Assembly: GCF_003144115.1 (NCBI RefSeq)
Contig: NW_020312024.1
Coordinates: 1-64,000, forward strand
Length of the DNA stretch: 64,000 nt
Direction: 5' to 3'
Source: Tilletiopsis washingtonensis
Lineage: Eukaryota; Basidiomycota; Exobasidiomycetes; Entylomatales
Both the position numbers and the translations under genes were made by a program. The notes under the pieces are model-generated. The model was given only the letters and a program-made list of their open reading frames with translations. It was not told the origin of the DNA and ran no database searches. Below are positions 1 through 11,531 of the stretch, in pieces; the stretch's first letter is position 1, and each line of letters begins with the position of its first letter.

Positions 1-95
1 ACCCTAACCCTAACCCTAACCCTAACCCTAACCCTAACCCTAACCCTAACCCTAACCCTAACCCTAACCCTAACCCTAACCCTAACCCTAACCCT
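1..95. repeat. Telomeric repeat array, chromosome end
   Basis: The window starts with an uninterrupted run of CCCTAA hexamers, nearly 16 copies, ending at the CCCT before a change to unique sequence. Read toward the end of the molecule this is the TTAGGG repeat used by most basidiomycetes and many other eukaryotes. The array is perfect, with no degenerate copies, so position 1 lies at or near a natural chromosome end. Confidence 0.98.
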
Positions 96-1213
96 CTTGC
101 TGCCATATTCAGGTCCATAACCTGCCAAGCCATGCATTTGTCAGCAAAGCTGCAGCTGTTGCCACCTATCTGCAGCCAGTGCCCATTGTTGCATCTGAAA
201 TAGCCAACTGCCTCATTGTGCTCACTGCTTGGGCACTTGACCACTGCTGCTGCTGCTGGCTGTCAGGTGATGCCTGAGGCCCAGCAACAAGTGAGGCTTG
301 CTGGCTGCTGTCTGGTCCCTCAGTGCTGCATAATGTCTGCTTGTGTCTTGCTGCAAGCTGATGCCCTTTGTGGCCAGCAGGGGCTGCCTTTGATCTGGCT
401 GCACTGGCCGTCGCGGAAGGCCTGGCCACTGGCTGCGCCGAATCTTCTCGCGTGCGTTCGGCCCGGCGGCCGCGGCACGGCGCTTTCGCCGCGGCAAGAT
501 CGGCGCGCGCCGCCGGCTATCACGCCAGAGGCCGCCCTAGCGCCGGCCATGGCTAGCGCGGCCGAGCATGTTCGCCCGCCACGACCCCGCCCTCCCTCGG
601 CCGCCGGCTGCGGCTTGTGCGGCACAAAGCCGACTCCGAAGCGCCAAATGGCCCGCGCGAGCGAGATCGCGTGCAAGCGGCGAGACGGAGGAGCGCCACG
701 CGCGCACGCGTCGCGGCTCAGGGGGCCGCTGAGCAACGGCCGTGGCGCAGGCCGGTACGCCGCGCAGGGCAGGCCAAGAGGCGGCCGCTGGGTCAGCGCA
801 GCATCCACCTGCCCGCCCGGGCGCGGGCGAGGGACGCTATCGCAGCAGAACTTCCCGCCCGAGCGCGGCACCGTCGATGCGCTGCTGGTCTCGCGTGACG
901 ACGCCATGTGCCGAACAAGCAGGTGCAGAAACTGCCGCTGCACGATGCAGCCTTCACCCGCAGCTAGAGGTGCATCCTAGCGTCGCCGGTATCGCCAAAA
1001 GCCCGCTTCGGTCGGCTGCTCGCCCGTGGTGTGCGTACCCCGCACCACGCCTCGTCAGGGTGCATCGCCACCCGCCGGCGCACGCGCTGGATGCTGCCCA
1101 GCGGCGCCGTCCTCGGACCTGCCTGATACGGAGGCCTGTCGCGGCGTATATAGCCTCGCACCTCCGTCGCAGAGGAAGAAGCACGCCCCATATCGCATTC
1201 CTCGCCTGTCACC
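96..1213. other. Subtelomeric non-coding segment
   Basis: No gene is recognised here. The first 300 bases or so are visibly less GC-rich than the rest and contain many TGC/CTG words, including four consecutive CTG/TGC triplets near 245. Around 410 the sequence switches to the very GC-rich composition of the rest of the window. Open frames on both strands translate into Ala/Arg/Pro-rich strings without domain features. The last 70 bases form the promoter of the downstream peptidase gene. Confidence 0.6.
1147..1153 (+). promoter_or_regulatory. TATA box of the sedolisin gene
   Basis: TATATAG lies 61 bases before the ATG at 1214, in an otherwise GC-rich stretch. The spacing fits a core promoter with a leader of about 30 bases. 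Confidence 0.6.
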
Positions 1214-3375
1214 ATGCGCCTCACTCTTACCACCCTCGCGCTCCTGCTCGCGGCCGGCGCCAGCGCGGCACCGTCGCCGGCGATGCTCGTCAAGGAGTCC
1301 GTGGCGGCGCCGCGCGGCTGGGTGCGCCGCGGCGACGTGCCGGCGGGCACGACGATCCCGCTCTCCTTTGCCCTCAAGCAGCGCGGCGCCGCCGAGCTCG
1401 AGGCGGCGCTGCTGGCCGTGTCGGACCCGGCGTCGGCGCGCTACGGGCAGCACCTGACGCGCGACGACGTGGCGGCGCTGCTGGCGCCGGCGCCCGAGGC
1501 ACAGCAGGCCGTGCGCCGCTGGATGGCCAGCCACGGCATCGAGGAGGACGTCGAGGCACGCAGCTACGCCGGCGACTGGATCCGCGCCCGCGTGCCCGTC
1601 GAGAAGGCGCGCGACATGCTCGACGCCGACTTTGCCGTGTGGGCGCGCGACGGCGACGAGCGCCAGATCGTGCGGGCGCTGCAGTACAGCCTGCCGCGCG
1701 AGCTCCACGAGTGAGTGGGGAGGATGCGCTGACCTGCCGCACTTGCTGACGATGCACAGGCACGTCGACCTCGTCGGCCCCACGACGTACTTCGGCGAGC
1801 CGCTGGCGCACCGTGCGCCGTCGCGCCTCGTCGAGACGATGCCCGAGGGCTGGAAGCCGGCCGTGGCCGGCGCTGGCTCGCGCGTCGCCGCCATCAACGT
1901 CGCCGGCGCGCCGGCCGTGTGCCTGACGGCGAGCACGACGATGCAGTGCCTGCGCGAGCTGTACAAGACGGCCGACTACAAGCCGCAGGCGCCGGGCAAG
2001 CAGTTCATCGGCATCAGCGGCTTCCTGGAGCAGTACCCCAACGCGCAGGACCTGCAGCAGTTCCTCGCGACGGAGCGCACCGACGCCGTCGGCTACATGT
2101 ACAACTTCACCAGCATCGACGGCGGCCTCAACGACCAGTCAATGCCCGGCGTCGAGGCAAACCTCGACGTGCAGACGATCGCGGCGCAGGCCTACCCGAT
2201 CCCGAGCACGTTCTACTCCGTCGCCGGCCGCCCGCCGTTCACCGCCGACACCAACACGCCGACCAACACCAACGAGCCGTACGCCAGCGAGTTCGAGTAC
2301 CTGCTGGCCCAGCGCAGCGTGCCCAGCGTCGTCAGCACGAGCGTGAGTGTGTGGGTGGCTCGGCGCGACCTGCACCGTGCTGACACTTGCCCGGCAGTAC
2401 GGCGACGACGAGCAGACGGTGCCGACGCCCTACGCGCTGCGCGTGTGCGGCGAGATCGCCGCGCTCGGTGCACGGTGAGCAGCGCTCGAGCCGCCACAAC
2501 AGCCGCTCTACTGACATCTGGTTGCAGCGGCGTCTCGATGCTCTTCAGCAGCGGCGACTTTGGCGTCGGCGCCGACAACACGTGCTTCTCCAACGACGGC
2601 AAGAACCGCACGACGTTCCTGCCCGCCTTCCCGGCGTCGTGCCCCTGGGCGACGACCGTCGGCGCGACGGAGGCATACGCGCCCGAGGTCGCCGGTGAGC
2701 AGCGTCGGCATGCCCCTGCACCACACCGCTCACCTCCGCTCAGTGTCGAAGAAGATCGGCGGCTACTTCGGCGGCGGCGGCTTCTCCAACATCTTCCCCG
2801 CGCCTGGATATCAGAAGGCGGCCGTGTCGGCGTACGTCAAGAGCCTCGGCAACCAGTACCAGGGCCTGTACAACAAGGTGTGTGCGCCTGCCCTGCTGCG
2901 CTGCTGTGCTGCGCTCACTCTCTGCTGCAGAACGGCCGTGGCTACCCGGACGTCGCGGCGCAGGGCTCGCGCTACCTCATCGTCGACGGCCACCGCTACG
3001 TGCACGTCGGCGGCACCTCGGCCAGCTCGCCGACGTTTGGTGAGGCGCTGCAGTGCCGCTCCAGCCCACACTCCTGCTGACTCCTCTGCCAGCCGCGGTC
3101 ATCTCGCTCGTCAACGACGCCCGCCTCGCGGCCGGCAAGCCGGTGCTGGGCTTCCTCAACCCGCGCCTGTACGCCGGCGTCGGCGCGGCGGCGCTCAACG
3201 ACATCACCAGCGGCTCGAGCGCCGGCTGCAACACGGCCGGCTTCCCGGCAGCCAAGGGCTGGGACGCCGTGACGGGCTTCGGCAGTGAGTGTGGTGTGTG
3301 TGTGCCGCATCTGAGCCCGCGCTGACGCCCGCTGCAGCGCCCGACTTTGAGAAGCTGCGCACGGCGCTGGCCTGA
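1214..3375 (+). CDS. Secreted sedolisin-family serine-carboxyl peptidase (tripeptidyl-peptidase type)
   Basis: Eight exons (1214-1710, 1760-2342, 2398-2474, 2528-2694, 2744-2877, 2931-3039, 3093-3284, 3338-3375) give a 598-residue preproprotein. Residues 1-18 are a clear signal peptide (MRLTLTTLALLLAAGASA), followed by a prodomain ending near residue 170. The S53 catalytic Glu and Asp are at about E298 and D302 in GVEANLDVQT. The oxyanion Asp is in SSGDFGVG (about D396) and the nucleophile in GGTSASSPTFG (about S516). The C-terminal KGWDAVTGFG is the usual calcium-site region. All three catalytic positions are intact, so an active, acid-acting extracellular peptidase that removes tripeptides or cleaves proteins is expected. 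Family assignment is firm; exo versus endo specificity cannot be read from sequence. It is the most telomere-proximal gene. Confidence 0.93.
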
Positions 3376-3851
3376 TGTGACCGCAACCCAGATGCGCCGC
3401 TCTGCTGCACGAGCATGGCAGGCTGCACGGAGAGTACCGAATGAATAGCATGCATTGCTCTGCCAAGTGTGTGTGCGACGCAGCCGAGGGCGGGCGAGGG
3501 CGGGCAGGACGTGTTCCCACGCGAGCAGCTGTTTCGCGCCTGACGCCTGCGCTGCTCGCTGCGCCGCCGGAGTGTGCAGCGAGGTCTTGCAACCAAGCAC
3601 GGCTGCGGATGGGCAAAAGACGCTCAGCGCACGCTCTGTACATGCTGTCGATGCTGCGGCTGCGGCCCCGGGGTGTGCAAGATGAAGGCCGGCGCGGGAG
3701 AGGACGGGGCGTGGCCAGCCGGCGCGCTCCCACGGTGTCGCGTTGCTGTCACGCTGGCTGCTGTCACACCGCGCACGCCCCTTCAGCGCGGCCGCCGAGG
3801 CACCGCCGCCCTCGTCACCTTCACGCCTCGCCCCTCCATCACCCACCCGCC
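3376..3851. other. Intergenic, upstream of UBC2
   Basis: These 476 bases carry the 3' region of the peptidase and the promoter of the next gene on the same strand. No TATA box, RNA gene or repeat is seen. A C-rich leader precedes the ATG at 3852. Confidence 0.5.
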
Positions 3852-6713
3852 ATGGGCACGCCGCTCTCGCCCACGCCGCACCCGGCGCAGTGGGACGTGC
3901 CCGCCGTCGTCGCCTTCCTCGCCGCCCTTGCGCCGTCGCAGGCCGCACACGCGCCCGCCTTCCGCACGCACGGCATCGCCGGCGACGTGCTGCTCGCGCT
4001 CGACGCCGCGGCGCTGCGCGAGCTCGGCGTGCGCAGCGTCGGGCAGCGCCTCGTCATCCTCACGGGCGTGTGGCGCCTCAAGCAGGAGTGGGGCATCGCG
4101 CTCGACGACGGCGAGTGGCGCCCGAGCTGTGAGTGCGCGGCGCAGACGAGCGCGCGGGGCGGGCAGCGCAGCAGACGGCGAGAGGAGCAGCACCTGGCGC
4201 GCTGCACGCTGGACGTCTCGTCGCACACTGGCCGCGTCGCCATGGCGCCGCTGATCGAGCAGCGCCAGGGCAGCTGAGTGGCGCGAGCGGCAGAGGCGCG
4301 CCTCGGTGTCGCAGCGATATCGACGGCGCTCGCGAGCCGGGCCGGGCCTGGGTTGGCGCCGGGTCGTCGCTGCACGGCCGCTAGCTGCCTTCACGCCAGC
4401 TCTGTCAAGCGGTCTGGGGCTCCGCCGTGCCCAGCTGCGATGTGCAGAGGTCGTCAGCCTTGAGTTGTGGGCCACGAGACTCCAGCGCTGCCGAGACACA
4501 GATGTCGCACTGCCGTCTCGCCGGCGAGCTTTGCGGCGGTGCTGCTCGGTGGACGCCTGGCCCGCGATTGCTGGCCGCTCGCTGACACTCCTCACAGCAC
4601 ACGATCTGCTCTCCTCGAGCTCCTCTTCGTCCTCGTTCCCCTCGACTGCGGCGTCGTCGCATTCGTCGCACGTCTCCTTTGCAGCGGCGCTGCGCGTGCG
4701 CGACGAGCGGATCCGCCTGCTGGAGGGCGAAGTGAGCCAGCTGGCCGAGTACCTCAGCCGCTTCCAGCACGACTTTGCGGGCGTGTGCCGCATGCTCGGC
4801 GTGCGCGTGAGTGTGCGCAGCGTCTTTGCGTGGCGGTGCGTTGGCTGACGCGCAAGCTGGCAGAACCCGTCGTCGGAGCATCCTGCGCCCTCGCTCGCGT
4901 CCAAGCCGGCCGATCCGCTCCTCTTCACGCCCGAATCGACGCTCGCGGCGCTGGCCTTGCCCTCGCCGCGTGCGCCTGTCTCGGGCGCCAGCGCACACGT
5001 GGCCTCGCCCGTACAGAGCGGCACGTCGCTCGAGTCGCCGCGGCGCCTGGCCGCAGTGCAGCGCACAGTGCCAGACGAGACGCACTCGGGCGCCGAAGAC
5101 GTGCCGCCGCTGATCAAGGCGCGCACGCCGACCAGTGCGCACGCTGCTGCCGAGCCAGCCGAGGCCACAGGCCTGACGCCCACATCTGCGCATCCCGCCG
5201 GCCGCACTGCAACGACGCCGGGCGGATCCACGCTGGCAGCCACGCCTGGCGGCTCGGTGCTCACGCCGGGCCACGCCGCCTCGCCAGCAGTGCCTGCGCG
5301 CGCCGGCTCGGCCACACCGAGCGAGCGGCCAGAGAGCAAGAGCAGCGCCAAGGACGACGCCGCCAATCCGTATAAGAGCTTCCGCGTCACGCTCGACGAC
5401 CCGTGCCACAAGGTGCTGCCGGCGGCGCTGAAGAAGTACAAGATCAACGACGACTGGCGGCAGTACGCGCTGTTCATCTGCTACGGCAACACGGGTGGGT
5501 GGCGCACAGGACGCCGCCGAGACGTGGCTCACCTCTCCGTCACCCAGAGCGCTGCCTGAGCTACGACGAGAAGCCGCTGCTGCTCTTCCAGAAGCTCAAG
5601 GAGGCCAAGCAGAATCCCGTGTTCATGCTGCGCCACATCCGCGACGTCAAGTCGCCCATCGCCATCGCAAACGCAAAGGCCGCGGCGCGCAAGAATGACG
5701 CGGCCAAGGAGGGCGACGCGCCGGAGGCCAGCCCGACCAAGGCGCGCTCAGGCAGCCGCGCGGCGGGCAAGGTGGCAGAAGCCGTTGCGCGCTTCGGCGG
5801 CCACACGCGCGACGGCAGCACGGGCGATGGCGACGAGAGTGGGCCATCTGGCACGGCCGCCAACGGCGCCGAGCCTCCTGCGCTGCTGCCATCAGTCGAG
5901 GGGTCTGACCCGGTCATCAGCGGCCCGGCATCGCAGCTTCCGCCGTCGGCGGCGCCGCCCACGTACGCAATCGCCATCTACCCGTACGTCTCGGAGCGCG
6001 CCGACGAGTTCGATGTCGGCGTTGGCGCGACATTCGTCGTGCTCTCCAAGGCCAAGGGCTGGTGGGTGGTGCAGCGCGATCGCGGAGGCTCGGGACGGCC
6101 CGACGTCGAGGGCGCGCGAGGGCGCGACGACGAAAACGGCCACCACCCCGGCGTCATCCACTCGGGCTGGGTGCCGGCCGGCTGCCTGCTCGAGACGTCC
6201 CGGCCGCTCGCCGGCGTGTTCCTCTCTGCGCCCGAGGAGAACGGCGAGTCGGGCGACAAGGACCGCAGCATGGCCACTGCGCCGATCCCGCCGGCGGTCA
6301 TCACGAGCACAAGCACGCCGGGCGTGATGCTCATGGACTACGCGGCGCCCGAGGATGCGCTTGACCTGCGCAAGGAAGACCGGCTGCGTGTCTTCAAGCG
6401 GTGAGCCGCGCCGTGCCCTGCGCCGCACCTCATGCTCACGCCGCGCACAGCTACAACCACTGGTCCTACTGCGTCGCCGAGTCGGAAACGCACGCACGCG
6501 GCTGGGTGCCCTCGTGGTGTGCGTGCGCGCCGCGGCTTGCTCACGCGTCCCACGCTCACCCTCCATGCCGCAGACATCGGCAAGCTCGCCTCCTCTTCCT
6601 CTTCGCGCTCGCGCCACGGCACTGCAAGCGGCAGCAACACGACTGACGCGGCCGCGCCCGCGCCGACGCCCACGACGGCGAGCGGCACCGGCGAAAACGT
6701 GCCGTTCACCTGA
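3852..6713 (+). CDS. UBC2: Ubc2/Ste50-like MAPK adaptor with SAM, RA and two SH3 domains
   Basis: Six exons (3852-4128, 4598-4806, 4864-5494, 5548-6400, 6451-6518, 6574-6713) encode about 725 residues. A SAM domain occupies residues 12-80 (QWDVPAVVAFL...). A short coiled segment follows (RIRLLEGEVSQLAEYL), then a low-complexity linker, a Ras-association domain at about 329-405 (NPYKSFRVTLDD...), and two SH3 domains at about 513-580 (AIYPYVSERADEF...GWVPAG) and 631-690 (MDYAAPEDALDL...GWVPSWYIG). Ascomycete Ste50 has only SAM and RA; two added SH3 domains are the basidiomycete Ubc2 arrangement. In Ustilago, Ubc2 links Ras and the MAPKKK Ubc4 in pheromone and filamentation signalling, acting in the cytoplasm. 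The first intron is 469 nt, several times longer than any other here; its acceptor at 4597 was chosen because it restores phase and gives a clean serine-rich junction. Confidence 0.93.
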
Positions 6714-6983
6714 TGGCCCTCTCGCCACCCCGGATCCCCCTGCTCCCTGATTCCCCGCTCGCCGCCAATGCATACCATCGCGACGCCGCCCCTTCACCTC
6801 TGCCTCTCACTCTCTCACAGGCTCGGTGCGGCATGATTCATAGGATTGCGCGGAGCATGCGACGCCGAGGATCTCTCAGTCGGGACAGTGGGAATCACAG
6901 TTCGTGGCGGACAGGAAGCGCGCATGGGGTATCAAGCATGCACGCGGAGGCCTGGGAAGAGGAGGAGCGTGCGAGGCGCGCGC

Positions 6984-9705
6984 TTACTTGGCGCCGTTGA
7001 GCGCGGCGCCGGGCGCCGAGGCGCTGCCGACGATGGAGAAGGCCGGGCTGTGCCAGTCGGCCGCGTTGGGCAGCTGCGCGTTGGCGGCCTTCTCGCGCTC
7101 GTCGAGGCGGTTGACCCAGCCGTCGCGGTTGCCGAGCTGCGGCAGGATGCTGTCGCGCTTCGACGTGGCAATCTTGAACGTGCCGGCACTCTGCTTGCTC
7201 TGCTGCACCTGCTGCTCGCCCTTGGCGGCCTTCTGCTTGATGGCCTCGAGCGAGTCGTCGGCGTCGCGGATCTGCACGAGCTGCGCGTCGGCCTTCTCGA
7301 GGGCGTCGCGGATGCCCTGCTCGGCGGCCTTGCAGATCTGCTTCTTGATGATCGACGAGGCAAGCGGCTTGAGGATCTTGACGAGCAGGTCGTGCTTGCT
7401 ATCGCGGATGGCAAACGTGAGCTTGTCGATCTTGGCCTTGACCTGCTTGACAGTGAAGACGTGCGTCGGCGGGCGGCGCGAGCCCTTGGGCGCCGACGCC
7501 GTCTCGAGGTGCACCGTGACCGTGAGGCCCTGGCCGGCGAGGAGCACGTCGGCCGTGCCGCTCTCCTTGAGCGTCGGGAAGCCCTTCTTCTTGCGGATGT
7601 CAAACTTGACGTCGCGCATGTCGCACTGGATCTGGCCCAGCGTGAGCTTGATCGAGTGGCGGTGCTCGTCGCCGAGCTTGGCGTAGGCCGAGAGGCGCAT
7701 GTGCGAGTGGCCGTCGATCTCGACCCAGTTGGGGATCAGGTTGGCGGCGTCCATCGTCAGGTTCTCGATGACGAGGTCGACGGTCGGGTCGCTGAACTCG
7801 ATGCGCGGCAGCGGCACGAAGCCGATGTGCTGCACGAGCTGCGGCAGGATCGGGTCGCGGATGTCCTTCCAGAGCTCGGGCTTGAACGTCGGCTTGCCCT
7901 CGGCGTTGAAGAAGAGGTCGCGGCCGAGCGCGTGCCACTTGCGGCCGAACTCGACGTTCTCGGGGTCGTCGCCCATGCTCTTGAAGAAGGCCTCGACCTC
8001 GTCGAAGAAGCGCTCAAAGTGCGGGCGGTACTTGGAGTTCTCCGAGAAGAAGCGCTTGCCGCTGTCGATGATCTCGCGCGCCTGCGTGTTGGCCTCGTCC
8101 TTCATGACGAAGCCGGGCTGCTGCAGGCAGGCGCGGACGTACTTGCCGAGCTTGGTGAACCAGCCCTTGAGCTCCTCGTCGCCCTTGACGTCGGTGTAGA
8201 TCTGGTCGGCGGCGTCGAACATGGGCTGCGTGCTGTGGCCGTTGGCGAAGCGCTCGATGAGCGTGCGGAACGAGCGCTCGGCCGTCTGCAGGTTGCCCTC
8301 GCCGCGCAGGCTGCTCGCGTTGTTCTCGACCTGCGCGTGCACGTCCTCAGCGTGGCCCTTGTAGTTCTCAAACGCCGTGAGGAAGAACTCCATGGCGTCC
8401 TGGTAGTCGCGGTGGCGCTGGCACTCGACGAGCACCTTCTTGAGGCGGTAGATGAAGAGGTCGCGGCGCTGCTCGGGGAACTGCTCCTTGAAGTAGTTGA
8501 CCGTCTTGTCCTTGTGCTCCAGGACCGTCTCCTTGGCCTTGGTGAGCTGCGCATCGGCCCAAGCACGCGGAAAGGAGAGGGAAAGGGCTGCGTCAGCTTT
8601 GCTCTGGGTTGCGGCACATCTGCGGCAGCTCACCTTCTCGCGCGTCTCGGGCGAGACCTCGGGCAGCTTGTTGGCGGCCTTGTCGGTGTCGACGGCGCCG
8701 GCCACGTTCTGCTTGTTCTGCTCGGCGGTGGCGTTGGGGTCGACGGCGTTGGCGGCGGCCTGGCCCTGGTTGATGGCCTCCTGCTTCAGCTCGTCCTTCT
8801 TCTCGATGGCCTCGCCGATCTTCTTGAGCGGCGCCGGGATGTCGTCGTGGAACTCGTTCTCCGGCGCCGGCTGGTCGACGGTGGCCAGCTTGTCCTCGTC
8901 GGGGCGCGCCTGCTGCGCCGTGAAGCTGGCGGCGTCGGCAAAGATGTCGCGGCCCACGAGGCCGAGGTCGCGGAAGAGCTTGCGCGCCTCGCCGTTGCGC
9001 AGCCAGAGCTTGAGCAGCGTGCGGAACGCCTCGCCGGCCGTCTCGGCGTCCTTCTTGGCGTCGTCGGCCGTGACGGGCGCGGCAACGCCGGGCGTGGCGC
9101 CCTGGTAGTCGGCCTTGATGGTGGCGTGCAGGAAGTGCTGGAACTCCTCGTTGGAGTTCTTGCTCAGCACGAGCTGGCGCATCGACTCGATGATGTTGCG
9201 CACGTCGCTGACGAGCTTCTGGCCCTCGGGCGAGAGCTTCTCGACGTCGACGGGCGAGTTCTCGATGGTGTAGCGCAGCGTCTCCTGCGGCGGGCAAGAG
9301 GGTCAGCACGATGCGCGCGTGGCAGGTCTCGCGCGCGCTACGCACATCGATCTGCTTGTTGTCGGGGTAGCGACCCGAGCGGAAAGCCTGGATCACGCCG
9401 AAGAACTTGAGCTTGCGGTCGACATCGGCAGCCTTGGCCTTCTGCTCGCGGGACGGGTGTCAGTGGGTGTGTCTAGAGGAAGGCTGGTCTTTGCGCGCAG
9501 AGCGTGCTGCTTGGCAGGAGCCGCTTCTCGCCGTCGCGCGCGATGCCCTGCTCCTCGGCTGCGCGCATGCATCCCGAGCGCGCGCTCACGGCCTCCCGGC
9601 ACACACGACTCCGCACAGCACACTCACGGGGTCCATGGCGACGGTGACGGCATTGCTGGCGGGCTTGTCGGCGATCTGCGACTTGGTGGCCGGCGTGGTG
9701 GCCAT
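6984..9705 (-). CDS. HAM1-like (BPI/lipid-binding fold) fungal protein
   Basis: Four exons on the minus strand (9705-9628, 9444-9346, 9284-8634, 8546-6984) encode about 796 residues starting MATTPATKSQ. The protein is mostly helical and charged in the first half (e.g. FRTLLKLWLRNGEARKLFRD). It then moves into a beta-rich region (WVEIDGHSHMRLSAYAKLG, PLPRIEFSDPTVDLVIENL) and an amphipathic C-terminal helix region (KPLASSIIKKQICKAAE). This layout matches the fungal HAM1-like N- and C-terminal domains, which are related to the BPI/tubular lipid-binding fold; a role at membranes is therefore inferred, not seen. No signal peptide or membrane span is present. The first two exons are short, and the 87-nt last intron is in frame, so it is easily missed. 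The assignment comes from remembered family features and is moderately sure. Confidence 0.75.
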
Positions 9706-11531
9706 GCTGGGCGAGGCGCGGGTGGGCGAGTGTGGAGCGTGTGTGGGCTTGCGCGGCGGCAAGAGGTGCGTGTGTGTGGTGCGGCGAAGATTAGACGCGG
9801 CTACAGTAGACGGGCAGTGCGGGCAGCGGGTATGAGGGTGCTGCGGTGCGGGAAGAGGGCGAGAGCGAGGGAGATGCGGCAGAGTGCTGCACTATATAGC
9901 CCGCGCGCGCGCACGGCGCACCCGAGATGACCAAGAGAAGGCGCCGTCGAGGCCAAGCGCGGTGACGAGCGCAGCGCCGCACTCTGGCTGCTCCACACCT
10001 CTCTGCCGCCTGCCGCTCCGCCCCTTCGGCATGCCGCCCAGCCGCTGCATCGAGCATGGCGGCTCCGCAGCACGGGCCCGCGCGAAACTCTGCCTGGCAA
10101 GGGTCGTGCGCCGCGCAGCCGTCTCGTGCGCCTTGCTTCGGCGTCCGGGCAGCGAGCGAGCCGCGCCCATCGCGCTCGGCACAAGGGGCAGCAAGATCTG
10201 CACTCGCTGTGGCGCCCGGGCACCTCGGCAGCGTCCCCTCGGCGCCGCCTTGTCTTCGTCTGCGGGCGCTGAATGCAACACTCGCCGCACCGCCGCCCAC
10301 GTCACGCCCCGAAGAAGCACGCCGGCGGCAGCGTCATCGTGCAGCGCCGCATCGAGCTGCGCGCGGCCGTGCGGCAGCGGGCTGCATCTGATCGGCGGCA
10401 CGCACACAACGTCTACTTAGCGCCGCCGAGGCGGCTGCGGGCGAAGGCCTCGCTATGCTGCCGCTGCCGCCGCCGCCGTCGTCGTCGTCGGCGTGCTCCG
10501 CTGCGCATGACGCTCTCGCAAACGCCGCGCGAGGCGTGAGGGGATGAAGGCGCTACCCGCCGGCGGAGTGCGAGATCGACGTCGATCATCCCACCTGCAG
10601 CATGCAGCGAGCCCGCGCCGTACCCACTCCTCCGTCCCGTCGCCTCTCTGCACTGTGCGCGGTTGTCGTCGCTGCTCGGCTCGGAGTTGCACAAAGCAGC
10701 CGGCGCCACGCCGCAAGGCAATCTCGCTGCACTTCTCGGGCGCGCCGTGTGGGCCGCTGGCAGCCGTCCGTCGTTGCCGGTCCTGCCAGGTGCACGCTGA
10801 GGTCCAGGCCCGTGCCAATACGCAAGGCCAAGGCTGCACCAGGCAAAAAACCTCGCTCCTGAGCTTTCAACGGCTGGAATTGGGCAGGGATTGGGCGGCT
10901 CGACGGCGCCACAAACACCATGCGACCCCTGGCGCAAATTCGCATCGGCAAGGACGCCGCACTCGCACTGACCGCCGTGCGCTGCGGCCGTTGGCCGTCT
11001 TCTAGCGCCGGAGCGAAGCACAGGGGCCGCTGGCTATTTTGAGAGTGTCTAGACCTCGCTCGGCTGAACGCTGGCCGCCGGCGCCGATGCCGCCGCGTCA
11101 TCCTTCGAGGTGACGTGCAGCGGCGGTGAGAACGCCGGGCGCCTGTGAACTCGACGAGCTCGGAGGGTCACGCGCCGTTTCCCAGGCCAGGGGCCGCCAA
11201 GACGTCCGCCAGACTCCGGCCGGTGGTTCTGCGATGCGGACAGCCCCCCTCCACTGAGTCTATCCGGCGTCGCCAGGGTACGGCCGTGGCGGCGAGGGTC
11301 CACGCCGCACGCCGGCTCGCACCCGCGACGGCGCAGTTCACCGGCTGAACGGCCGCAGGCACTCGCTGCCTCACCGTGCGAGCTGCCTGGCGAATCTGAC
11401 TTAGGGCGTAGCATGCAAGCTGCGCCGACGCAGGCCTGCTCGCCTCTCGCTCGAACATGTGCTGCGAGTCTGTCGCCGCTTCCACGCATCCAATGCTGGT
11501 GACTGGTAGATTGCGCCTGCGCCACGCTGCC
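9706..11531. other. Gene-free interval between the HAM1-like gene and PEX14
   Basis: About 1.8 kb in which I find no supportable gene on either strand. Open frames translate to Arg/Ala/Pro/Ser-rich strings typical of GC-rich noncoding DNA. A GCC/GTC triplet tract lies near 10460-10492. No tRNA or rRNA signature is seen. Confidence 0.5.
9892..9899 (-). promoter_or_regulatory. TATA box upstream of the HAM1-like gene
   Basis: The palindromic CTATATAG stands out in GC-rich DNA about 190 bases upstream of the minus-strand ATG at 9705. Being palindromic it could serve either strand, but no plus-strand gene follows. Confidence 0.45.

Noticed and set aside
3783-5477. A 564-codon minus-strand frame
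   Set aside because: It lies opposite UBC2 exons and introns and shows no domain; the SAM and RA domains are on the plus strand.
6846-9410. An 854-codon open frame on the plus strand
   Set aside because: It mirrors the HAM1-like gene; its Leu/Ala/Val/Arg-rich translation is the usual antisense shadow of GC-rich coding DNA, and the minus-strand protein has the family features.
10460-10492. GCC/GTC triplet tract as a possible coding microsatellite
   Set aside because: It lies in a gene-free interval, is short and imperfect, and such tracts are expected in DNA of this composition.
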